This document shows positions 11,279 through 21,855 of a DNA stretch of 64,000 nucleotides, in pieces. How positions within the stretch are numbered: the first letter of the stretch is position 1; every line of letters starts with the position of its first letter. Origin of the DNA: Icerya purchasi (taxonomy: Eukaryota; Arthropoda; Insecta; Hemiptera; Monophlebidae); the NCBI GenBank assembly GCA_039619475.1, contig CM077115.1, forward strand, positions 514,992,815-515,056,814, in the 5' to 3' direction. The notes under the pieces are model-generated. The model was given only the letters and a program-made list of their open reading frames with translations, made no database searches and was not told where the DNA came from. A program made the translations under genes and the position numbers.

Positions 11279-11280
11279 TA

Positions 11281-12243
11281 TGAAGCAATTGCTTCTCTAA
11301 ATTGATTAATTGAAATTTTCTTTTGTGTGTATTTTTTGATATAGAATTGATGCATTCACAACAGCGGCATATAGACAAAAATTAAAAAATATGATTTAAA
11401 GAATATATGTACAGTAAAAGCACTAGAACACGATAAAAGAAGAACAGTACACAAACGTTTTACACGACACAATAATAATAAAACCCTTGGTATGATACAT
11501 CTGTTCCAGGAACATGTGACCTCTTATAAACGAAAATTGTTTACTACTTCATCTACTGATAACGTATTTTACTAGCTGTCTTATTTTAATCATACATTAG
11601 GGGATAAATGCTTTTTATTTACATATGACCGACACTATACTAACCAGTCGACCCAGGCTGCCTACATATATGGAGACATTATCACTTTTGTAAAGTTCCT
11701 TAAAAATGGCTTGGGGTTTAAAGTGTTAGAGAATGACTTTTATCCATTTTATTCCTTCACTGATTTTGTAAAATTCGACTATTTCTTTTAAAGGTGGCGC
11801 GCAATTCCGGTTTTTAATGGATGGGTTATTTAGGGTTTAGTGCGTAATTTTGGCTATACTTCTCGTTACGTTTTCAGTTTGGGGCACAATTTTGTTCTCC
11901 CGATCAAACCGGCCTAGAAAAATAAAAGGGAATGCGAAGATAAAATGGAAAATTCAGTCAAGATAAAAAGATGTAGTACTGGTTTTACAAAAAACAAATA
12001 TACTCGTTCATCCAAATATTCCTGTAAAAAATGTCAAACGCACTCATGTTTAAACTACTTATTATTTGTTTGTGAAGAATGCTTTTATAAAACAAACTAG
12101 TTTTTATTCTGTTTATTTAATGCTTTTATATTAACTTTAATAGATTTATTAAATAAAATTTAGTATATTTTTTCATCTTTTTATAGGTTTTTAGGAATTT
12201 GGTAGTGCGATAAGAGTAATATTTTTCCTATTACGTTATGTAG
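11281..12243. other. Non-coding stretch, nothing recognised
   Basis: AT-rich, no open frame of interest. The only notable item is ATATATGGAGAC near 11666, inverted relative to the left half of the palindrome at 9033, which may be the remains of an older element spanning this region. Confidence 0.4.
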
Positions 12244-12859
12244 TCTATATAAATAAAAATGTAAATTTTGTTCGAAATCTTAAATCTTCGAAAGTTCTTC
12301 ACCGATTGTTTTGAAATTCTGACGCAACGCTGCATGTGAATACGCGTGTGTTATACCGTTTAAACTTGTCAGTAACACATGGGTGGAATTTTTTTGTAAA
12401 GCCCCCCTAAAAAAAAAAAAAAAAAAAAATAATAATTAGGATGTGATTATTTTACAGTTAATATTTCATTTGGCCTACTACAGCGTCATCTGTTGGACAT
12501 GAAAACAACACACGCTATACTAATGTTGCTTTCACACCTAGAGCTAACATGTTACCTCTCATAACATACCTTTTCACGATTTTGCTAGGTATTCCACTCT
12601 CTTTGGGTGCAAAAGTGTCTCTATAACACGTTTACGAACATGTTAGCTTTAGGTGTGGAAGCACCATAAACATTACTCATGCCGAACAGCGTGCTTTTCG
12701 ACAGCTATTGTCTGCCAACGGTGTGTTACATATGCCACTTTTCGTAGTGCATGTTAAGCTCTGAATTTATTGGAGAACGACCGACATTGAAATGTATGCA
12801 TTAATGACGCGAGTAACACGTGCCGTCCAAATTAAATTCGTTCATCGTTTGTAATCATA

Positions 12860-14088
12860 TTGACCGCTTGCTCTCCTTCATCACCAATAGAATTATGGGA
12901 AAAATACAAATCGTTCGTGGCTGAAAATATTGCCAGTCGAATACGGGAAGAAAATTCAAATACGAACATGGATTTCACGACAGAAATATATAACGAAACG
13001 TTCATAATGATTGAAGATTTGTGCTTAGAAATCACGAATAAAATTTTTTCAATCAATTGGGAATACCATCATCAAATCGATTTTATGCTGCTTCGTTCGA
13101 TGTAGAATTGCATCGTGAACAAAGTTACACAACACGGGCGATCTTTTGTCGCATGTGCAATCAAATATATTCCTAAGCTAACGCTTGAGCAAAACATAAT
13201 TTACGATCAAATAATGCAAACTGTCAATAACGGAGTTGGGGAAATCTTCTTCTTAGATGCATCAGGAGGAACTGGTAAAACGTTCCGAACTAGATTGATT
13301 TTGGCAGTAATTCGATTCTAGAATGTCCTAGCCTTAGCTTCTGCGTCGTCCGAAATAGCTGCGACAGTGCTACCAAATGGAAGAACTGTTCATACCGTTT
13401 TGAAATTGCTATTGAGCATGCAATTCTTTGAAACGCTCATGTGCAACATTTCCAAAGCGTCTGACATAGGAAAAATATTGCAGAAATGCAAACTTATTGT
13501 TTTAGGTTAGATGTACAATAGCAGACGAAAAATCGCTCGAGGCTCTTGATGGATTGTTGCAAGATTTTTTAAATGGAAACATTAGACTATTTGGGAAAGG
13601 TGATTTCAGGCAAATATTACCTGTAATTCCTCGATCGGTACTAGCGGACGAAATAAATACTCGCCTGAAATACTTTACTTTGTGCCTACACTTAAAGACG
13701 TTGAAACTAACTACAAATATGCATGCCAAGCTGCAAAATGATCGATCAGCTGAGATTACATCAATTGCTAGAAATTGGGATTGCAAAGATGCCAGTCCAT
13801 CCGACCTCACGTCAAATTTTCCGTATCTCATAACTTCTACACTTTAGTGACGTCAAAAGAAGAATTGGTTGAAAAAGTATTTCCCAATATTCAAACCAAT
13901 TATAAGAATCACGATTGGCTCAGCGAACGAACTATTTTTGCCGTCCAGAACAAAGACGTCTATGAACTTAACAAATTATTCAGTCTGACATTCAAAGCGA
14001 GGTCGTTATATACAAAAATCCGTCGACTCTGTTGTGGAAGCAGATGAAGCGGTTAATTATCCAACAGGATTTTAGTTAAAAGAATGTT
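12860..14088 (+). pseudogene. Helitron helicase fragment A
   Basis: In shifting frames the strand encodes LWEKYKSFVAENI and IMIEDLCLE, blocks that precede the helicase, then the Walker A motif FFLDASGGTGKTF near 13243, then LASASSEIAATVLPNGRTVH, then a degraded Walker B region near 13500, then GDFRQILPVIPRS near 13600, a gap-like deletion, and LSERTIFAVQNKDVYELN near 13916. These are PIF1-type helicase motifs I to IV in order. Stops and frame changes occur at about 13105, 13320, 13505, 13845 and 14010. Not functional. Confidence 0.85.
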
Positions 14089-14605
14089 TAGTAGTAAATC
14101 GATTTTGAATTAATAAAATTAAATTCAATATAAAGCGTAGAGAAATATTAATGATGGTTAAATCGTTCCTTTATTGATAAATTCAGTAAAACAAACACAT
14201 ATTTCGAAATATCATTATGATACTTGTGAACTATTTTAAAATAAAAAGTTAAATTCTGCAGAAAAGTCGGTATATAAGAAACATGTAAGTGCGGGCAATA
14301 GAAGCGATTTAAAAAAATTATTAATCAATATTCAATTGTGTCAGTGCCATATATCTTCTTTAATTCTTTATCAAAATTAATGAATCAAACGTTATTTTAA
14401 AGCTTCTCGCTATTGACGAAAAATAGTCATGTTTTTTAAAATTAATGTTTTCATAAAAAAAGTAAATGAATTGAACAAATTTAATGTTAACCCTAACATG
14501 TAGGGTATGTGGCGCCATCTGTTATCAATCGGTTTAATTAACATTACAGCGTAATTGTTATCTATCAACCAAATAATATAGTGAATAAATTGAGGCAAAA
14601 TAATT

Positions 14606-15585
14606 CTGTTTGGCGGAGATTTCCGTCAAGTGTTACCTGTTGTTAGACATGCCAGTAGAACGGCTATCGTCGAAAATACAGTTAAACGATCGTCATTATG
14701 GATTCATGTTACAATCCATAAGTTGACTCAAAACTTGAGGGCAAATGATGACGCTATTTGTACTGAATGGTTACTTAAATTATGGACTCATGTTACAATC
14801 CATAAGTTAACTTAAAACACGAGGGCAAATAAATGATGACGCTGTTTTTACTGAATGGTTACGTAAATTGGTTTACGATGATTTAGAATTTCAGGCTGAT
14901 TACTACGATAGAGCGATTGCAATTCCAAAACATTGTTATTGTAATTACGATAATCTTATCACCACTATATTCAATGTCACAGAAATCAATATGACTGTAT
15001 GACAATTAATGAATACGTAATTTCCAATTTGTTACCCGGAGAAGAAAAACTTTATCTCGGTTCTGATTCTGTCCAACCCGATGAAATTGACAACATTCAA
15101 TTGTACCCTATGGAATTTTTGAATTCCCTAAATCCGTCCGGCTTACCGCCTCATAAATTGATTTTAAAGAAAGATGCTATTATTATGTTAACTAGAAATC
15201 TTAACGCTAATCAAGGATTAATTAATGGTACAAGATTAGTGGTGACTGACTTAGGCGACTATATGTAATCACCGCTAAATTGATTCATTGCAATAAAACT
15301 GTGCTTGTATTCCGTATTAACCTCACGCCTTCGGATTCTACCGTGCCTTTCCAAATGATGAGAAAACAATTCTCAATAAAAGTAGCCTTCGCTTTGACCA
15401 TTAATAAATCTCAAGGTCAGACGTTCCAAAGGGCAGAATTGTATTTTCCAGAATCAGTTTTTTCGCATCACGGGTTCGTAAGTTTTGTGATATTTATGTT
15501 TGTGTTGAGGATACATACGGTCAGAAGGTTAACGATGATCATATTATAACTGCTAACGTTGTTTACAAAGAAGTTTTGTAAAATA
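14606..15585 (+). pseudogene. Helitron helicase fragment B
   Basis: It restarts at GDFRQVLPVVRHASR (14614) and runs through LRANDDA, INEYVISNLLPGEEKLYLGSDSV (from 15003), NPSGLPPHKLILK with IMLTRNLN, NGTRLVVTDLG and AFALTINKSQGQTF (from 15393), motifs V and VI of PIF1-type helicases. A tandem duplication of about 87 bases (14701-14786 and 14787-14870) and several frameshifts break it. It duplicates part of fragment A, so it comes from a different copy. Confidence 0.85.
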
Positions 15586-15671
15586 AAAAAGTAAATTTCA
15601 TTAATAAAGACTTTGCTTTACTTATTTTCACATTATTATACTATTTGCTCTGTTTATTATTACGATATTAT

Positions 15672-15697
15672 GCGAAATATTCGCACGGGTCAGCTAG
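15672..15697 (+). other. Helitron 3' hairpin and CTAG terminus
   Basis: Stem GCGAA/TTCGC with an ATA loop, then ACGGGTCAG and CTAG. This is the terminator hairpin expected about 10 bases inside a Helitron 3' end. Confidence 0.8.
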
Positions 15698-16295
15698 TAT
15701 TGTAAAATTAAAACATCGAAAGTCTAGAGGAAATCGATAGCCTAAATAGGAGAGACCTGCGAATGAAAAGAGGAGAGGCGGACTCAGAAAGGACTGCAGG
15801 TATTTCGGAGGATTTAGGGAACCAAAGCACGGACGAAGACGGGGATTTTTAATATGCAGCTTGTAAAAAAGAGTTTGGCAGGCACAGTCATAGATGTAAG
15901 AGTGTAATAATCAAATTTAGAGACAATAATGGATTTGAAAAAATAAGGAAGAGAGGATCGTCCTGCTCTATCTAGTATGCGGTAGGGCATTTAATAGCTT
16001 CGGACTGGTTGAGAGCAGAGAAGGAAAGAAAGTTAATATGATCATAGAAGGATGGACGACTATTAAGGAACACGCCGGGATAGCGGTAGCAATCTTTTGA
16101 TTTTCGGCTACTATATATATATATGTATATGTTAAATCTCATAATGCGGTGTTTAGATATTACAATTTTGAATTATAAACGTTTCACGTGTGTTTATACG
16201 TGTTAATTACGAGAGAAAAAAAAAAATTGCTTCGTTCGCGCTATATATTTGGATAAATACTTATCGAATCCACTTTAATATTTGATATTTTTCAG
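15698..16295. other. Unrecognised stretch upstream of the large exon
   Basis: A purine-rich segment (15715-15960) has short open frames resembling no protein I know. A TA/TG microsatellite lies near 16112-16130. The stretch ends with TTTGATATTTTTCAG, a good splice acceptor for the following exon. If the large gene starts here instead, its first in-frame ATG is at 16510. Confidence 0.4.
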
Positions 16296-19200
16296 ATTAT
16301 TTTTAAACAAATATAAACATTTGTTTAAAATTTATAATTCGCAATGTAAACGGAAAACACTGAAAACGCACGATTATTCGGACAATGTGTACAGCATTGC
16401 AAACGTTAATAACGATTTTGATTTTGCGTTGAATACACGACGGGGAAAACATTACGACGATGTCTACAGCATTTCAAACGTCGACAACGATTTAAATTTT
16501 CAGAAAACTATGATGAAACATCAGAAAGAGAAAGTGGAGAACAAAAAACGAAGAAAACAGCATAACGAAATGAAGAACTTAAATAAATACTTAATTTGTT
16601 CCGACAGCTCCGTGAAAATGTCTCCACAGAAAACTATCGTTGGCGGCAATGATAATTATCATTCGGTAACGGAGCAAACGAACACATTTAAAATGTTCAA
16701 GTCGAAAAACGATAATTGTCCGCTTAAAAATCGTAATAATGAATCGGTAGCAAAAATATCGTTAAGAACGTTTTCGCCGAATAACGATTTATCCTCCCCG
16801 ACGGCCCCAGTTACGGTAAATAATGTTCGCCGCGCAGCGGCTTGTTCGCAACGGCACTGCGAGAAATTGACGAATTTTCCGGTTGCTCGAGTTGATAATG
16901 CGAGTGCAACCGTTGAAAATTTGAAATCGACCGAACCAACTAGAAGAAAAGATTCTGTTAAAAAACGCAGTAAAAAATACGTGATTCTGAAAGAGAAAAA
17001 ACAAATTCCTCGCTGCAATTTACGACGGAAAAACGAAAATCTTACTACGAAAGGGAAATTAAGTTCGAAGTCGGGTGATGATTATTTTCGGAATATTACC
17101 GTTCGCGATGACGAGAGTAGGGAATTTGAAAATTCCCGCGAAACGCCGTTAAAGAAGTTGCGTCCGAGTAGCGACGACGCGAGTCCACTTCGGAATAATA
17201 ATTCGGACAAGAGCAGCCGGCTAAACTGTCCGCGACCGGAAAATCGTATAAAAATCGCGAATAACTCGCCGCCAATTCAGAATCAAAATTCGAAACCGAC
17301 TAATAATACCGCGGCAGTTCGGTGCGAGATGAAGGAGACAAACAGTTGGGCACAGTCGGCGAAACGTCCGAATTCGAGTAATATAAATAAACTGTCGCCT
17401 GCTAAAAGTCCGTTGCCGATTGCAGATGTCGTTATTAAAAGTCCGATGATTTTTTCGCGACGTAGGTGGAAAAATTTCACTTATCACCACCATTCTTCAA
17501 GCTGTACGAAAGATGAAGATGGAAATCTTAACATTATTACTTCGAACAGATCAACTACAACGAGTAACGACAACCGGAAATTAATCAGAGTTCCAGACAG
17601 TTTAAATGAAAAATCGCCGGCTGGTAGTCTGTCATTGTTAGTTTCGGATACGGTTAAAAGCCCGATACTTTATTCGCGGCGAAAGTGTACAAGTTCTTAC
17701 TATTCTCGTCCAAGTGTCAAAGGTAAAAGTGTTGTTTTTAAATCCGAACCGATTACCGAAAACATTCGTCCTCCGAATTCCGCGACCGAAGGAGAAATAG
17801 ATAATTTCGAAAAGAAACAGTTCATTACACGCTGTACAGGTGACGTGAAAATCACGTCATTCGATAGCGTCGCTACAGACGCCGTCGCCAGTCCGACGAT
17901 TCTATATCCGTCATGTCGTAGAATAATGGCGTCCATCGATTCTATTCAAGTTAGAAGAAATCGTCGCTGTATTGCCGGGGAGAAAAACGAATTTATCGAA
18001 GAACCGTATCGGTTAAAAGGAATTTTACACGCGAAAACCGAATTATCTGACAGTGAACGCTGCGCCGATGATAAATTATCTACCAGACATGAAGGCACTA
18101 CAGCGAAAGAAACGATAACCAGATCCGATGATAATTCGTTGTTGCTTTTGAGCAGTCCGGTAATTTATTCGCAACGACGCAGACGTAAAAAACCAACGTT
18201 CGATGCAGCGTCGAAGAAAACACGCGTTACAGCTGAACCGATTGAAGAAGTTTTCGCGGGATTCGATACGACGGCCGAAATGTTCGCATCGCTGGCAACT
18301 CCGAACGCTAATAATGCGAAACGCGAAAATCGCGCTTTATTCGAACTAACTTTCGTCGAAAGTAATACGAATAGTGATTTAATTAAAACCGATTCTGATT
18401 CTAACGAGGAACGAATGATTCGGCAGCTGTCGGTAATGTCAGATTCTAGATCGTTGTGCGGAGATGAAGACCAGGGAACTTCCGCCGTAAAGACGAGTTC
18501 ACTTTCGAAATTGCCGAAATCGAGTACTAAAAAGAGAAAACGCTCATTCGGGAAAACAGACAAGGACATTATTACGACGACAATTCCGGATAATTTGGAT
18601 TTCCGTGAAGAACTTGTAGGCGAAAAATCGTTAGCCGAACCGGATAACATAAATAGAACGGAAGATGATATAAACGAACCGGAATTGGTAAAAAAAAGCA
18701 GTGATAGACGGTCACCAATTTTAAACATAGCGAACGGTAGTTGTTTCGTAAGCCGAGATATCGAAGTTGAGAAATTAATTGAGATACAAGGCGGTGGTCC
18801 GATGATGGAAAGTACAAAAGTAACTCTTCGAAGGAATAATAATAACGAGCCGGTAAATACGAAATCTACAATTGTTGTCGAAATTAACAACGCACTTACC
18901 GATGAACTGGAAAATACGACGCTACCATCATCCAGTAACACAATAAGCAGTCGCACTCCGATTATTCCGTCGCGACGGTTTAAGAAAAAATTATCAAGTT
19001 TTTCCGAAACTACAGCAGAAAATATTCGGGAACCAATCGAGTGCATCAAAAAAGTGCGTATGTCTGATAAATTTAATGAAAATTCGGGTAGTACCGGTAC
19101 GGTTACGAATCTACTTTGGAGTATCACAGAACAACCGGCGAATGTTGCTTTGAAAGAATCGTTAAGTGAATCGTTAAGTGAACCGAACGAGTTAATTAAT

Positions 19201-21855
19201 AATAAAAACAACGTCGACGTGGTGGTCGATAATAATAAAGCCGCGCCCGATAGGGATGGTGAAAAAACGATGACAAAAATATCTCGAGTTAGTTGTAAGC
19301 CATTTATTTTGGACGAACCAAGAAACTTCGTTGATTCGCAATTCAATTTTTCAGTCTCACGACAAACCGATAATACGAAATCCGAGTTGACCGAACAGCG
19401 CATGAATTATAAATCGATAATTATTATGCCGAAAATTGAACTAAATTATTCGATTATTAATCGGATACGTAGTAAAAATTCGTTTACGTTCAAATCGGCC
19501 GATTTCTCGAAATTTACTGATTACCATATTATAGGAAAACTCCCGACCAATAGTAGTAGTCTATTGTCAGCTTTAGCCAGTGGCGGCTCTTCGCATTTGC
19601 ATCGTCCTATCGCTGAAATATTCGCATCAAACTTTTCTCACTGCCAAGATTACTACAACGCCAGCGAAATAAGGCGAAATTCGGAATTAATAACCGAACC
19701 GAGCGATGAAGAATGCCGTTTCGGTAGCTCAAATGTGGACATTATTTCGAAGACGACTTTCGATAAAAATTTAAATAGAAAGAGAGAAAATTTAATTACG
19801 ACTAAATATTCGGTTCCGCCGCTTGAAGGACTGTTTTGCGATAAATCGAAGAACGATCGATTATCGTTCGAACAGTTTAGTGGCGACGAATACGGTGTTT
19901 TAAAAAGTCGGTCAGCGAAAACGTTCGAAATTCCGAAAATTGAAGTAATTCGAGAGCTCGTCTTAGTAGTTCCGCAGCTAATTTCAACTAGCGAAATTGT
20001 TGTTATGTCGAAATTATTCGAAACCACTCCGCCCGAAAGGCTACTTTTCGATAGCGTATTAGACAATGTAATCTCGAGAATTCACAGTAATATTAGTTCG
20101 CCGTTATCGATTCAACGAGTGACCGGTGCCGCTTCTTTCGGAGTCGTAACTGAAATTCGAGTTTCGACATTAATCGAATTCGACTACGTCGATGAAAAGT
20201 TCGATTCGGTTATTTGTTCTCGGACCATCGGTTTTTCTTCCTTCCGGTTTCGAACGAACTATGTTTACGAGATTCTTGCCGATTTTAGCGTCTCTAGATT
20301 TGCCGACTATGTTAATGATGACACCTCATCGCGGCGACGCTTGGAGGATAATTACCGTCGTGGTAATTCCGAATTCATTCGAACTGCAGTAACGAGCTTT
20401 ATTCGGTTAATTCAGTTCGTCGCTTCGATATGTATCACTTACATTATTATAAATAATGTGTCCGCGACTTCACTGACGATTTTGGAATGGGAAAAGAATG
20501 ACCGATGTTGTTTACCCGTTAGTAACAACCGGGCAATAGTAGGCATATCGAATTCCGCACAATCATCTTTTCCTCCGATTTCTTTCGTATCGTCTGTTTC
20601 CTTAATAACCGGTCGAAATAGTATCGAAATATTTTTATCTGCGACAAAAAACGGCGCTGAAAATAACCGATACGTTCGTGTTAGCGGTGACAATTTGTTT
20701 ATAGAACAATTCGAGAATATACTTCCCGGATTAAGCAGCCAGAGATTGTCGAATCTATCGATCACTGCATTGTCGAATCTATCGATCACTGCATTGTCGA
20801 CGACCGAACAAAGCGTTGATATTATAACAGGGAACAATCGTCGATTTTGGAAGCAATTTGAAATAGCGGCTCTCGACGCTTTGGACGATCAACAGGAAAA
20901 TTACGGTTTTTATTCTGATGCTTTGTATTTTGTCGTCGATGAAAGGAACGCGTTATCAGATCGGAAAACAAATCGAATAATCGATAGTCGGAGCGTCGAA
21001 ATTTTAACGAATTCATCGACGGATTTCGGTTCGCAATGTAACAGCTTCGATGCGACCACTTTTAAAGACATTTGTCAGTGCTCGTTCGATGTTTATTCCG
21101 ACAATTGCGGCAGTGTCGTACAATCGAATAATATCGACGAGATACGCGAAAACACGGATAAAAACAATAGCGCCAGTTCTAATAGTTCAATAACAGAGCT
21201 TTTCGAAGTGCTGCAAAATGCTATCGAAGAAACGAAAGAATGTAAGGAAATCATCGTTACAGACTGTTTCGAAGAATTAACGAACCAGTTTGACAAAATA
21301 TGTATTACCAAAGAGAAGGAGAAGGAGGAACAATTCGATAATATCGTCTACAAAAATTCTCCGCTGGGCTCGAATTTTTCGAGTGACCATAGATTCGGTC
21401 GAGAGGAAGTAACTCTCGATATTATCGATGACGAGGACATTTACGCGATGTCTGTTGATTTCGTCGATAGTCGAACTGATGACGGCATATGTGACGATGC
21501 TATGTCGGTCGACACGTGCTATTCAATAGAGAACCGAGCCGATGCTAACGATGACGGCAACGACGATATTATATGCGATAATATCAATCGCTTGAACAAC
21601 AGTAGCAATAACGATGACCAAATGTCGATCGATTTGAGCAGCGATGACGACATGGTTACTTTGAGTTGCGACAGTTTAGAACGAAGTGCGAAAAATATTG
21701 GAAAAGAAACTGATATAGATTTAGAACCTTTTCTTATTGGTCAAAAACCGGCAGGTCAAATTTTCCCGGAGAATAAAAGATCAAACGACGACAATGAGTT
21801 CAAAATCTGGCGGCATTTCAGACAAACGGAACCGTTATCATCACCGGACAAACAG
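16296..21855 (+). CDS. Large gene, 5.56-kb exon
   Basis: Open throughout (about 1,853 codons), from acceptor TTTTTCAG to donor CAG|GTAAAA. Residues are counted from the frame start at 16282. An imperfect repeat (DNVYSIANVNNDFDF, DDVYSISNVDNDLNF) lies near residues 36-76, then a basic stretch. The [ST]P motif lies at 387 (SPMIFSRRR), 460 (SPILYSRRK), 537 (SPTILYPSCRR), 625 (SPVIYSQRRRR) and 892 (TPIIPSRRF). A 24-base tandem duplication near 20748-20795 gives LSNLSITA twice. Methionines of MSVD/MSVD/MSID are at 1723, 1741 and 1781. Such a long frame without stops in AT-rich DNA is strong evidence of coding. The antisense frame at 18165-19403 is a shadow of it. Confidence 0.85.

Larger units (their letters stand above)
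12244..15697 (+). mobile_element. Helitron, degenerate (3.45 kb)
   Basis: The left end TCTATATAAATAAAAATG is a common animal Helitron 5' terminus. The right end has the perfect hairpin GCGAA-ATA-TTCGC at 15672-15684, then 9 bases and CTAG at 15694-15697, followed by T, the standard Helitron 3' signature. Between them lie broken helicase sequences. The base before the left end is G rather than the expected A. The rolling-circle Rep domain is not seen. Two helicase fragments overlap in content (both hold the GDFRQ-[IV]-LPV motif), so two copies have been joined or nested, with about 500 unrelated bases (14090-14605) between. Confidence 0.8.

Noticed and set aside
16659..17018. Other minus-strand frames opposite the large exon
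   Set aside because: Same cause; no domain and no splice context.
18165..19403. 412-codon open frame on the minus strand
   Set aside because: It lies wholly opposite the 5.56-kb plus-strand exon, whose codon bias keeps the opposite strand open. Its translation is low-complexity Ser/Leu/Val without domains.
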